A DNA stretch of 64,000 nucleotides from Beijerinckia indica subsp. indica ATCC 9039 (GTDB lineage: Bacteria; Pseudomonadota; Alphaproteobacteria; Rhizobiales; Beijerinckiaceae). The notes below the pieces were generated by a model, which saw only the letters and a list, made by a program, of their open reading frames with translations, was not told where the DNA came from and did no database searches. The translations under genes were made by a program, and so were the position numbers. The stretch lies in the NCBI RefSeq assembly GCF_000019845.1, contig NC_010581.1, positions 434,001-498,000 on the forward strand, in the 5' to 3' direction. Each line of letters opens with the position of its first letter. The stretch's first letter is position 1. This document shows positions 45,690-54,007 of the stretch, piece after piece.

Positions 45690-45833
45690 TCGGCTGCGAT
45701 GGGAAGCGCTGATTTTTCCATCTCGCTCTAGCCAGGGGCCGGTTTTTTGTGTAATAGGCGCCTTCCAGTTCAAAGGTGCGGTCCTTCCGCGCCCTCGCCG
45801 ATCCGGCGAGCAGCCCAATCCCGAGACATTGTT

Positions 45834-46025
45834 ATGGCCGTTCCGAAACGAAAAACATCCCGCATGAAGCGCGGTTTCCGCCGCTCGGCGGATGCGATCA
45901 AGGCGCCGACCTATATCGAGGACAAGGATTCGGGCGAATTGCGCCGTCCGCACCATGTCGATCTGAAAACCGGCATGTATCGCGGCCGTCAGATTTTCAC
46001 GCCGAAGGTCCGCGAGGAAGCCTGA
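45834..46025 (+). CDS. rpmF: 50S ribosomal protein L32
   Basis: Ribosomal protein L32, 63 residues, from [20 protein letters not shown] to the tail TPKVREEA. It has the alphaproteobacterial form without the four zinc cysteines. The longer frame from 45747 is not supported. Confidence 0.97.
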   Translation: MAVPKRKTSRMKRGFRRSADAIKAPTYIEDKDSGELRRPHHVDLKTGMYRGRQIFTPKVREEA

Positions 46026-46070
46026 GCTTTTCTCTCCTGCTTCTTGAGGAAGCGGGTTTGTCGAATCAAA

Positions 46071-46099
46071 AACCCCGCCAGGGCGATCCAGGCGGGGTT
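46071..46099. terminator. Shared terminator between rpmF and phaB
   Basis: AACCCCGCC and GGCGGGGTT pair perfectly around 11 bases. Plus-strand transcripts meet three T; minus-strand transcripts meet five T, so it works best for phaB but can serve both convergent genes. Confidence 0.75.
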
Positions 46100-46108
46100 T
46101 GCATTTAT

Positions 46109-46154
46109 GCATCATCCTGATCCCAAAAGCGGGAGCCACTTTTGGGTCTGATGC
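46109..46154. repeat. Palindrome of the CCAAAAGTGG family after phaB
   Basis: GCATCA...TGATGC outside and CCCAAAAG with CTTTTGGG inside form a stem just before the phaB stop codon on the minus strand. Second of three copies near phaB. Confidence 0.7.
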
Positions 46155-46155
46155 T

Positions 46156-46881
46156 TTAGATGAAATATTGACCGCCGTTGATGCTCAAGGTCGAGCCCGT
46201 GATGAAGCCGGCTTCTTCGGCAACGAGGAAAACCACGGCGCGGGCAATCTCTTCGACTTCGCCCAGACGGCGCACGGGGATTTGGGGAAGAATGGCCTTC
46301 TCCAGAACCTCCTGCGGGATCGCCTTGACCATTTCTGTCGCGATATAACCGGGGCATATCGCGTTGACGGTGATTCCCTTATTGGCATTTTCCTGCGCGA
46401 GAGCCTTGGTGAAACCAAGATCACCGGCTTTGGCGGCGGAATAATTGGCTTGGCCCATCTGCCCCTTCTGGCCATTGATCGAGGAAATATTCACGATTCG
46501 GCCGAAACCGCGTTCGCGCATGCCCTCGATCACCGGCCGGGTCATGTTGAAGAGGGAATTGAGGTTGGTGTTGATCACGTCATACCATTGTTCCGGTGTC
46601 ATTTTGTGGAACATGCCATCACGTGTGATGCCGGCATTATTGACGAGGATTTCAATGGGGCCGAGATCCTTGGAGACCTGCTCCAATCCTTCGCTGCACG
46701 CCTTATAGCTGCCGACGTCCCATTTATAGACGGGGATGCCGGTTTCATCCTTGAATTTGGTGGCCGCTTCATCATTGCCGGCATAAGTGGCGGCAACCTG
46801 ATAGCCGCTTGCCTTGAGAGCCTTGCTGATCGCCGCGCCGATACCACGAGAGCCGCCGCTGACCACTGCTACGCGTGCCAT
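46156..46881 (-). CDS. phaB: Acetoacetyl-CoA reductase
   Basis: Reduces acetoacetyl-CoA with NADPH to (R)-3-hydroxybutyryl-CoA for polyhydroxybutyrate. 241 residues, short-chain dehydrogenase. NADP motif VSGGSRGIGAAISKAL, catalytic Tyr and Lys in QANYSAAKAGDLGFTKALA, and VNAICPGYIATEM. Start ATG 46881 has GGGGGATGA before it. The phaA gene lies upstream, separated by 377 bases that contain two palindromes. Confidence 0.95.
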   Translation of the reverse strand: MARVAVVSGGSRGIGAAISKALKASGYQVAATYAGNDEAATKFKDETGIPVYKWDVGSYKACSEGLEQVSKDLGPIEILVNNAGITRDGMFHKMTPEQWYDVINTNLNSLFNMTRPVIEGMRERGFGRIVNISSINGQKGQMGQANYSAAKAGDLGFTKALAQENANKGITVNAICPGYIATEMVKAIPQEVLEKAILPQIPVRRLGEVEEIARAVVFLVAEEAGFITGSTLSINGGQYFI

Positions 46882-46915
46882 TTCATCCCCCCTGTGCAAT
46901 CATCGATTGTCTTGA

Positions 46916-46961
46916 GCATTGGATCTCAGAAGCGGAGACCACTTTTGAGATGATCCAATGC
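46916..46961. repeat. Long palindrome of the CCAAAAGTGG family upstream of phaB
   Basis: GCATTGGATC and GATCCAATGC pair perfectly as outer arms; the inner part has CAGAAG/CTTTTG with mismatches. Lies 35 bases before phaB, so it could affect phaB transcription or mRNA ends. Confidence 0.7.
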
Positions 46962-47162
46962 GTCTTCAAAGATCTAGAACACCGAACGTATTTCACCTTG
47001 AACGCCCGACGTTCTAGTAAAGCTATGCGTCCTTTGCATGAATGCATAGCCCTATAATAATAAACTTCTGCACATAGTTTGGAGCATCGGGAGGCGGGCC
47101 ATTGGCCGCTCCCCGGCACAAACAGGCTTCAATTCTTGGTTTTGAGACAAAATTGAACCCAT

Positions 47163-47186
47163 CCCAAAAGCAGAGGCGCTTTTGGG
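47163..47186. repeat. Palindrome of the CCAAAAGTGG family between phaA and phaB
   Basis: CCCAAAAGC and GCTTTTGGG pair over 9 bp around 6 bases. The interval 46882-47258 holds no gene, only this and the palindrome at 46916-46961. Confidence 0.65.
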
Positions 47187-47230
47187 CTGCATGAAAACAT
47201 GATTCGGAAATGGGCCCCCCGAAGGGGAAG

Positions 47231-47251
47231 CGGGGTGCGAAACGCACCCCG
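47231..47251 (-). terminator. Hairpin after phaA
   Basis: CGGGGTGCG and CGCACCCCG pair perfectly around 3 bases, 8 bases after the phaA stop on the minus strand. There is no T-run, so termination is likely partial and some read-through to phaB is possible. Confidence 0.6.
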
Positions 47252-47258
47252 TGAAGTT

Positions 47259-48434
47259 TTAGCGTTCGATCGTCATCGCGATGCCCATGCCACCGCCGAT
47301 GCAGAGGGTCGCGATACCCTTTTTCGCATCGCGCCGTTTCATCTCGTGCAGCAAGGTCACGAGAACGCGGGCCCCCGAAGCGCCGATCGGATGGCCGATG
47401 GCAATCGCGCCGCCGTTGACATTAACGAGGGAGGTGTCCCAACCCATGTCCTTGTTGACGGCGATGGCCTGAGCGGCGAAAGCCTCATTGGCCTCGATGA
47501 GATCGAGATCCTTGACCTTCCAGCCGGCCTTTTCGAGCGCCTTGCGGGAGGCCGGAATCGGGCCCGACCCCATGATGGACGGATCGACGCCAGCGGTCGC
47601 CCAGGAAGCGATTCGGGCGAGAGGCGTCAAGCCGCGTGCCTTGGCCTCGTCGGCGCTCATCAACACCACGGCGGCGGCGCCGTCATTGATGCCGGAAGAA
47701 TTGCCGGCCGTCACCGTGCCATCCTTGACAAAGGCGGGTTTCAGCTTGGCCATGGCCTCGATCGTCGCACCGATGCGGATATATTCATCCTTGTCGACGA
47801 TGATATCGCCCTTCTTGCCGGGGACGGTGAAGGGGATGATCTCCTCGTTGAAGCGGCCTTCCTTCTGCGCGGCTTCCGCCTTGTTCTGGGAGGCCACGGC
47901 GAACTGGTCCTGCTCCTCGCGGCTGATCTGCCATTTGGTGGCGATATGTTCCGCCGTATTGCCCATCGGATAATTGGCAAAGGCGTCGGTGAGGCCGTCG
48001 CGCATCATCGTATCGGTGAACTTGACATCACCCATCTTGGTGCCGCCACGCAGAAAGGCCGCGTGAGGCGAAAGCGACATGTTTTCCTGACCACCGGCGA
48101 CAATGATCTTGGCGTCGCCATTATTGATCTGCTGCAGGCCGAGCGCCACGGCGCGCAGACCCGAGCCACAGACCTGATTCACCGTCCAGGCCGTCTTGCT
48201 GTCCGGAATACCGGCCTTGATGGCCGTCTGGCGGGCCGGGTTTTGACCAGAAGCAGCGGTCAGGACCTGCCCGAGGATCACTTCGTCGACATCGGCCGCC
48301 TCGACTTTGGCGCGCTCGAGGGTCGCCTTGATCACCGTCGCTCCCAATTCATGAGCAGGCGTATTTCCGAAGGCGCCGCTGAAGGACCCGACGGCGGTGC
48401 GCGCTGCACCCACAATCACGACATCGCTCGACAT
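47259..48434 (-). CDS. phaA: Acetyl-CoA acetyltransferase (beta-ketothiolase)
   Basis: Condenses two acetyl-CoA to acetoacetyl-CoA, the first step of polyhydroxybutyrate synthesis. 391 residues. Catalytic Cys in [14 protein letters not shown], His in [19 protein letters not shown], and second Cys in [11 protein letters not shown]. Divergent from phaR, the repressor of the granule genes. The synthase gene phaC is not in the window. Confidence 0.96.
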   Translation of the reverse strand: MSSDVVIVGAARTAVGSFSGAFGNTPAHELGATVIKATLERAKVEAADVDEVILGQVLTAASGQNPARQTAIKAGIPDSKTAWTVNQVCGSGLRAVALGLQQINNGDAKIIVAGGQENMSLSPHAAFLRGGTKMGDVKFTDTMMRDGLTDAFANYPMGNTAEHIATKWQISREEQDQFAVASQNKAEAAQKEGRFNEEIIPFTVPGKKGDIIVDKDEYIRIGATIEAMAKLKPAFVKDGTVTAGNSSGINDGAAAVVLMSADEAKARGLTPLARIASWATAGVDPSIMGSGPIPASRKALEKAGWKVKDLDLIEANEAFAAQAIAVNKDMGWDTSLVNVNGGAIAIGHPIGASGARVLVTLLHEMKRRDAKKGIATLCIGGGMGIAMTIER

Positions 48435-48777
48435 TCCCGACTCCTCCCAACAATCTCACATTACAACGCCGCGACAACTTTGCCCGTTTCGCGCAAATAC
48501 CGCCCACCCATAGATTGCGCGGCGGTAAGGAAAGGACAAGAGCCGATTACACGCTAATCGTGAAAGAGTGATGTTGCCACACCGCTTTCGGCAGACACCC
48601 CCGGAAAGTGGTTGGACCCTTGCGTCGAAGCTCCTATCTTGAGGCAGGATCGAGGCGGGTTCCCTCCGACGAAGCGGCGGTCGTCATCATTGCGCAACAC
48701 GAATCGCGAGCAACGGCCCGCAACGTTCGAATAACGGTCCGGGCCGGTCTGGCGGGGGGAATCGAAAGGGTAATTGC
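48435..48777. other. Divergent control region between phaA and phaR
   Basis: No gene in 343 bases. It must hold the promoters of phaA (minus) and phaR (plus). TGC-rich strings around 48690-48725 (TTGCGC, GAGCAACG, CCGCAACG) might be PhaR sites, but no repeated motif is clear. Confidence 0.35.
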
Positions 48778-49395
48778 GTGGATCAGTCGAACAATATGAG
48801 CGCGGACAAGCCACAGGCTCAACCCGTCACGATCAAGAAATATGCAAACCGGCGGCTCTACAATACCGGGACGAGCGCTTACGTCACGCTTGAGGACCTG
48901 GCGTCGATGGTCAAAACCGGCGAAGATTTCGTCGTGTTCGATGCCAAGAGCGGCGAGGATATCACCCGTTCGGTGCTGACGCAGATCATCTTCGAGCAGG
49001 AGAGCAAAGGCGGCCAGAGTCTCTTGCCGATCACCTTTCTGCGTCAATTGATTCGGTTCTACGGCGACAGCATGCAGATGCTGGTGCCGAGTTATCTCGA
49101 ATTTACCATCGACAAGCTGACCCATGAGCAGGGCAAGTTTCGCGATCAGATGATGAGCGCCCCGCTGGCTGCCAATCCAATCTTCAACTCTCTCGAAGAG
49201 CAGACCCGCAAGAATATGGCGATGTTCAATCAGGCGCTCGCCATGTTCTCCCCCTTCGGGGGCACCGGCATGCCTCTGGTCCCCGAGACGAGTGAACCGC
49301 CGGCGCCAGCGCCGGAGAAGAACGACATCGACGACATGAAACGCCAATTGGACGAATTGCAGAAGAAGATCGAGGGGCTGAGCCGCAAGCCCTGA
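48778..49395 (+). CDS. phaR: Polyhydroxyalkanoate synthesis regulator PhaR
   Basis: DNA- and polymer-binding repressor that controls phasin and its own gene. 205 residues. The PHB/PHA accumulation-regulator DNA-binding domain comes first (TIKKYANRRLYNTGTSAYVTLEDLA), followed by two polymer-binding regulator repeats (ILTQIIFEQE-like and QLIRFYGDSMQ). A C-terminal coiled coil (DDMKRQLDELQKKIEGL) ends the protein. GTG 48778 has AAGGG 7 bases upstream; ATG 48796 is an alternative. Confidence 0.94.
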   Translation: MDQSNNMSADKPQAQPVTIKKYANRRLYNTGTSAYVTLEDLASMVKTGEDFVVFDAKSGEDITRSVLTQIIFEQESKGGQSLLPITFLRQLIRFYGDSMQMLVPSYLEFTIDKLTHEQGKFRDQMMSAPLAANPIFNSLEEQTRKNMAMFNQALAMFSPFGGTGMPLVPETSEPPAPAPEKNDIDDMKRQLDELQKKIEGLSRKP

Positions 49396-49432
49396 CGCCG
49401 CCGCGCAATTCGTGATGGCACCTGTTCGGCAA

Positions 49433-49867
49433 TCAATCGGGCTGCCAACCCGCCGGCGCCATTTCGAAGGTTGAGAACTGAAAGGCGGGTGCGACGCTGC
49501 AGCCAATAAGCGTCCAGGCACCAAGACTGCGGGCGCTTTGCCAGGCAAGGGCTGGGACCACGATTTGCGGCTCCTCTCCGTTCAAGACATCCGCGCCAAG
49601 GCGGTGGCTCGTGGATTTGCCCGCCTCTGTAATGCGGAGGTCGAGCGGCGCGCCGGCATAAAAATGCCAGACCTCCGCGGCATCGATCCTGTGCCAGGCG
49701 GAGGTTTCACCGGCCGCCAGCAGAAAATAGATCAAGGTCGAAAAGGAACGCCCCTCCGCATCGGAGCGGGGATCACGGAAGGTTTCCCGGAAATGGCCCC
49801 CTTCCGGATGTGGCTTCAAGGCGAGGGCCGTAATGATGTCTTGCGCGGTGCGATCGGCCAGGATCAT
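49433..49867 (-). CDS. Cupin-fold protein (DUF985 family)
   Basis: Product of 144 residues of the small cupin family DUF985. Phrases: ALKPHPEGGHFRETFRDP, STLIYFLLAAGETSAWHRIDAAEVWHFYAG (in pieces) and FEMAPAGWQP. Metal-binding residues His and Glu of the cupin motif are visible. Substrate unknown. Start ATG 49867 lies next to the gloB stop (one base gap), so it is co-transcribed with gloB. The longer frame to 50074 overlaps gloB and is rejected. Confidence 0.85.
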   Translation of the reverse strand: MILADRTAQDIITALALKPHPEGGHFRETFRDPRSDAEGRSFSTLIYFLLAAGETSAWHRIDAAEVWHFYAGAPLDLRITEAGKSTSHRLGADVLNGEEPQIVVPALAWQSARSLGAWTLIGCSVAPAFQFSTFEMAPAGWQPD

Positions 49868-49868
49868 C

Positions 49869-50639
49869 TCAAGCCCGGTTCTTGCGCTCACGCAATTCAG
49901 CGAAAACGGCGGCCGGATCGCCGCCCGGCATGCCGACGGCGGCCTGAACACTGGGCTCATCGACCCGGAGGAAGGGATTGGTGCCGAGCTCGATGGTGAT
50001 GGTCGTTGGCAAAGTGAACCGGTTTTCGGCGCGCAATTGCCTGACTTCGGCGACCCGGTCACGCAAGAGCACATTGTCGGGTTCGATGGTCAGCGCGAAT
50101 TCCGCGTTGGAGAGCGTATATTCATGGCCGCAATAGACCTGAAGCTCGCCCGGCAAAGCGGCGAGCTTCATCAGCGAATTATAAAGGATATTGGCTGGCT
50201 CCTCGAAACCGCGGCCACATCCCATCGCGAAAAGCGTGTCGCCGGTGAAGAGAATATCGTCCTGTTCAAACCAATAGACGACATGTCCGGATGTATGACC
50301 CGGCACTTCCAGAACCATGGCCTCGAGCTGGCCAACCTTCACCTGATCGCCCTCGCGGACCGCTTGATCCAGATGGCCGATCTTATCCGCCTCGCGCGCG
50401 GGGCCGATGATGCGTGCCTCTGGAAATTCGGCTTTGAGGCCGGGAATGCCGCCGATATGATCCTGATGGTGGTGGGTAATCAGGATCTCGGTCAGGGTCC
50501 ATTCCCGTGCGGCGAGAGCCTCGAGGATCGGACCGGCTTCAGGCGCATCGATGGCCGCTGTGTGCCGCGATTCGGGATCATGCACAAGGACGCCGAAATT
50601 ATCCTTGAGGCAAAGAAATTGGTGGATATGGGCACTCAT
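49869..50639 (-). CDS. gloB: Hydroxyacylglutathione hydrolase (glyoxalase II)
   Basis: Hydrolyses S-lactoylglutathione to lactate and glutathione in methylglyoxal detoxification. 256 residues from ATG 50639. Metallo-beta-lactamase metal motif THHHQDHIGG, then VPGHTSGHVVYW and LFTGDTLFAMGCGR; the C-terminal HAGH domain with VYCGHEYTLSNAEFA is complete. Confidence 0.95.
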   Translation of the reverse strand: MSAHIHQFLCLKDNFGVLVHDPESRHTAAIDAPEAGPILEALAAREWTLTEILITHHHQDHIGGIPGLKAEFPEARIIGPAREADKIGHLDQAVREGDQVKVGQLEAMVLEVPGHTSGHVVYWFEQDDILFTGDTLFAMGCGRGFEEPANILYNSLMKLAALPGELQVYCGHEYTLSNAEFALTIEPDNVLLRDRVAEVRQLRAENRFTLPTTITIELGTNPFLRVDEPSVQAAVGMPGGDPAAVFAELRERKNRA

Positions 50640-50896
50640 GGCGTAACGAAGCTCCGCGTTTGGCGCAGATGATCCCAAGGGCCGCAAAAAACGACGCTGT
50701 CCATGGTATTAAGCAAGGGTACAAGGAGAGGTCAAACGCCACGCGGGGGGACCTTCGGCAGAGGAAGTGGCCGAGTGTCCTCTTTGTGTCTTCTTTCGCA
50801 TTGACGCAGCAGGCTTGACCCGTGACCCTGGTTGCGGTCGATTGGAGGAAATCCGCAAAACGGCGTGCTCATGGTCCGCCAGCGGAAGGGACAGTC

Positions 50897-51670
50897 ATGC
50901 CACTTGATGTCGTTGACCTTCGCTCATTCTACACGACCCCCCTTGGCTCCGCCGCCCGCCGCTTCATCGGGCAGGTCATTCGTCAGCGATTTGCCAATTG
51001 CTGCGGCCAATCGATCCTCGGGGTTGGCTATGCCACACCCTATCTTGAGCCGTTTCGGGCCGATAGCCTGCGCGTCCTGGCTTTCATGCCGGCCGAGCAG
51101 GGAGTCGTGAACTGGCCATCCTCCGGCCTTTCATCCTCGGCCTTGGTCTCTCCCACGATGATGCCCTTGCCCGATGCCTGCATTGATCGCGTCCTGCTGA
51201 TCCATGCGCTGGAGCTGACGGAACATCCGCGTGAACTCATGGCCGAGATCTGGCGCATTTTGACGCCGGGTGGCCGTATCCTTGCCGTCACGCCGAGCCG
51301 CACGGGTCTCTGGGCACGGCTCGACACGACGCCTTTCGGCCATGGCCAGCCTTATTCACGTGGCCAATTGCGCGATTTGATGCGGGTTACTTTGTTTTCA
51401 CCGACCCGTTGGACGGAAGCGCTTTATATGCCGCCTTTCCAAAGCCGTTTGGTGCTGCGCGGGGCGCCCATGTTGGAACGGATTGGGGCGAGCCTCTCTT
51501 TGCCCGGCGCGGGCGTGCAGATTGTGGAAGCGACGAAGCAACTCTATCGTCCGGTGATTTTGCGCCAGGCGATGCCGCAAGCCATCCCCCAGGCCTTGCC
51601 GGGCCTGCGGCCGGTTCTGGTGCCCCAGGCCGCGCGGACTGAAAAAACGAGCAAGGCGATTGTGCAATAG
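50897..51670 (+). CDS. SAM-dependent methyltransferase, class I
   Basis: Product of 257 residues, methyltransferase domain 11 type. The SAM loop is ILGVGYATPYLEPF with an altered G-motif, followed by DRVLLIHALELTEHPRELMAEIWRILTPGGRILAV in pieces. It is next to gloB, divergent, an arrangement common in Hyphomicrobiales. The C-terminal part is Pro/Gln/Ala-rich. Start ATG 50897 has AAGGGA upstream. Substrate unknown. Confidence 0.82.
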   Translation: MPLDVVDLRSFYTTPLGSAARRFIGQVIRQRFANCCGQSILGVGYATPYLEPFRADSLRVLAFMPAEQGVVNWPSSGLSSSALVSPTMMPLPDACIDRVLLIHALELTEHPRELMAEIWRILTPGGRILAVTPSRTGLWARLDTTPFGHGQPYSRGQLRDLMRVTLFSPTRWTEALYMPPFQSRLVLRGAPMLERIGASLSLPGAGVQIVEATKQLYRPVILRQAMPQAIPQALPGLRPVLVPQAARTEKTSKAIVQ

Positions 51671-51755
51671 AGAGTTGCGGGGGGGCTCTCTGTTGGTTCT
51701 TTTCTCGAATGTCCGCTTTTTCAACAGTGCAGCGGGCATTCGAGAGGGGCACGTG

Positions 51756-51858
51756 CTAGTATCCACCCTTATTGAAGCGCGACTTGTCGCGTTTCAATAA
51801 GGATAAGTGGATACGGTTTTAAAAGGGGCGTATCGAGAATCCGTGATCTCGATACTGG
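51756..51858 (+). repeat. Two-hairpin dispersed repeat, copy C
   Basis: A 103-bp copy in the same direction as copy B. Left end CTAGTATC; right end GATACTGG, one base off the usual CTAG. The long hairpin arms read TATCCACCC/GTGGATA with TTATTGAA/TTTCAATAA, so changes on both arms keep pairing. It lies 3 bases after the stop of the convergent esterase gene. Confidence 0.85.
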
Positions 51859-51861
51859 GGA

Positions 51862-52563
51862 TTAAACCGCCGCGTTGGGCCGTTTGATCTTGAGGCTCTG
51901 AAGCGCGAAGAACGCCCCATGTTGAAGGCCACCACCATCGATGCCATGGCCGATGCCTGTAGAGAGATGCCATTGGCAGGGGATTTCCGCCTCCGCCAAT
52001 TGATCGGCGGCGACGAACATGGCCTCTGCGGAAATCACATCGTCCTGGCTGCCGTGGATGAGCAGAATCGGCGGCCGCTGGCCATTGACGAGGCGCGCGG
52101 GAGCCGAGGCAAGATGTTCGGGGCCGACCAGCATGCCGGAATAACCGAGAATGCCGGCGGGCGCCTGCGGCCGGCGCAAGCCTGCATGCAGCGCGAGCAT
52201 CGTGCCCTGGCTGAATCCGACCAGCAGCAGATTCGCGTCGCTGAGACCATAACGTTTGAGTTCCGCGTCGAGAAAAGCATCGAGCACGGGCCGTGCCTTT
52301 TCGAGCCCCGCCCAATGGGCCTCTGGATCATCCTCGGAAAGGGGAAACCCCAAGGGGAACCATTGCCGTGCCTGCGGCGCCAGAGCACAGATTTCTGGCG
52401 CATGCGGAGACACGAAGGTCGTGTCAGGCAGGACGTTCTGCCATTGTTGGGCGATCGCGATGAGGTCGTTGCCATCCGCGCCATAGCCGTGCAGGAAAAC
52501 GATCAATTGTTTCGTCGTCCGCGACTTGGCCGCCACGCGGGGACCGTCGATCCTTGTTACCAT
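51862..52563 (-). CDS. Phospholipase/carboxylesterase-type alpha/beta hydrolase
   Basis: Hydrolase of 233 residues. Catalytic triad: Ser in LLVGFSQGTMLALHAG, Asp in LIHGSQDDVIS, His in STGIGHGIDGGG. The start phrase LIVFLHGYGADGNDLIAIA fits the family. Probably a cytosolic esterase of broad range; natural substrate unknown. Its stop is next to repeat copy C. Confidence 0.88.
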   Translation of the reverse strand: MVTRIDGPRVAAKSRTTKQLIVFLHGYGADGNDLIAIAQQWQNVLPDTTFVSPHAPEICALAPQARQWFPLGFPLSEDDPEAHWAGLEKARPVLDAFLDAELKRYGLSDANLLLVGFSQGTMLALHAGLRRPQAPAGILGYSGMLVGPEHLASAPARLVNGQRPPILLIHGSQDDVISAEAMFVAADQLAEAEIPCQWHLSTGIGHGIDGGGLQHGAFFALQSLKIKRPNAAV

Positions 52564-53081
52564 GCTCTAATACTTTCCGCCCGGGTTTCATCCAAGCAAA
52601 CCGGGTTGCGTTCGCTTGGATCTCAAATTCGAAGTAGCATTGATTTTGCTTCTCTTAAGCAAAATCAATGCTGCCTCAGCCGCTTGGCGGCGAGAGGGAT
52701 GAGAAGCCGAATCCGGCCTTATCGTGATCCCAGCTTTTTTGAAAAGCCTGTTTCGCGATGATGGTCAAGCCGCGGGTTTCTTGCACGGACACCCGCGTGT
52801 CATCGCTGAGCGCGGACTGACTGGAAAAACCAAGATCAAGTCAAAATTTGCCCTTCACGAAAATGATGTGACGCAACGAAAGAATCGTGAAAGCGTTTCA
52901 TGCTTGAGCATCGCGCCAGAAAGTGGAGTGGGGATCGCTTTTTAGATCAACTTCACGCGTTTTAGAGATCAAGACTATTACATCCGATTTCGGCTGAATG
53001 AGGGATGCGTGAGCTTGGCTCGTTGCCATTTCGAATTCTGGCCGGGATGTTTCCTGCCTCTGTCCGTCCCCGAAGTAAGCC
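52564..53081. other. Gene-free interval before gluQ
   Basis: No gene is accepted in 518 bases. It contains a long perfect hairpin (52636-52672) and a run at 52905-52945 that resembles half of the CCAAAAGTGG palindrome family. Confidence 0.45.
52636..52672. repeat. Perfect 16-bp inverted repeat with 5-base loop
   Basis: AGCATTGATTTTGCTT and AAGCAAAATCAATGCT pair without mismatch around CTCTT. No T-run on either side. Lies 73 bases before the esterase start on the minus strand. It is not one of the two repeat families above, although the outer AGCATTG is shared with 46916-46961. Confidence 0.8.
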
Positions 53082-53984
53082 ATGACCCACGCCTGTCCTC
53101 AGTCTGCCTTTCGCTTCGCTCCCTCGCCCAATGGCTATCTGCATCTCGGTCACGCTTTTTCGGCGCTCGAAAATGAGCGTCTGGCGCGTTTGAACGGGGG
53201 CCGTCTCTTCTTGCGAATCGAAAATATCGATGTCGATCGCTGCCGGCCGGAATATGAACGCGCGATTCTCGAGGATCTGACCTGGCTTGGTATCGCGCTG
53301 GAGCCCGAAGTGCGGCGGCAGTCCGAGCATTTCGACGATTATGCACAAGCCCTGGACCGGCTCGCGCGGATGGGCCTCATCTATCCCTGTTTCTGTTCCC
53401 GTACTGACATCATGCAGAAGATACGGGAACGGGCCTTTTGGGCGCGCGATCCTGACGGATCGCCGCTTTATCCCGGCACCTGCAAACATCTTCCAAAGGA
53501 CAAAATCCAGGAGCGCCTGGAGGCTGGCGAGCCGGCCTCTTATCGCCTCGACATGGGCAAAGCCTTGAATCTGATTGGTTATAGGCTCGGCTGGACCGAA
53601 TTTGGTTCCGGGATGGTCGGTCGCTTCGTACAGGCTAGTCCGCAGAAATGGGGGGATACCATTCTGGCCCGCAAGGATATTGCGACGAGCTATCACATTG
53701 CCGTCGTCGTTGACGATGCCTTGCAACGGATCACTGATATCGTACGCGGCGAAGATTTGTTCCAGGCGACCAGTCTGCACCGGCTGTTGCAAAGCCTGTT
53801 GGGCTTGCCTGAACCGGCCTATCACCATCACGGGCTGCTGCGTGATGCCTCTGGCCAGAAATTGTCGAAAAGTCTCAGAGCCAAATCCTTGCGTGCCTTG
53901 CGCGAGGAAGGATTATCCCCGAAAGCAGTGCGCGCCAAACTGGCGCCACTGCCCCCTCTCATCGCCGCTTTGCAAACGGTTTGA
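53082..53984 (+). CDS. gluQ: Glutamyl-Q tRNA(Asp) synthetase
   Basis: Attaches glutamate to queuosine in tRNA-Asp. 300 residues, glutamyl-tRNA synthetase core without anticodon domain. Class I motif FAPSPNGYLHLGHAFSA, KMSKS-like element in GQKLSKS, and the zinc ligands CFCSR with Tyr and CKH further on. Start ATG 53082 agrees with the family. Confidence 0.94.
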   Translation: MTHACPQSAFRFAPSPNGYLHLGHAFSALENERLARLNGGRLFLRIENIDVDRCRPEYERAILEDLTWLGIALEPEVRRQSEHFDDYAQALDRLARMGLIYPCFCSRTDIMQKIRERAFWARDPDGSPLYPGTCKHLPKDKIQERLEAGEPASYRLDMGKALNLIGYRLGWTEFGSGMVGRFVQASPQKWGDTILARKDIATSYHIAVVVDDALQRITDIVRGEDLFQATSLHRLLQSLLGLPEPAYHHHGLLRDASGQKLSKSLRAKSLRALREEGLSPKAVRAKLAPLPPLIAALQTV

Positions 53985-54007
53985 AATCAAGCCGTTTGAA
54001 TCGGTCG

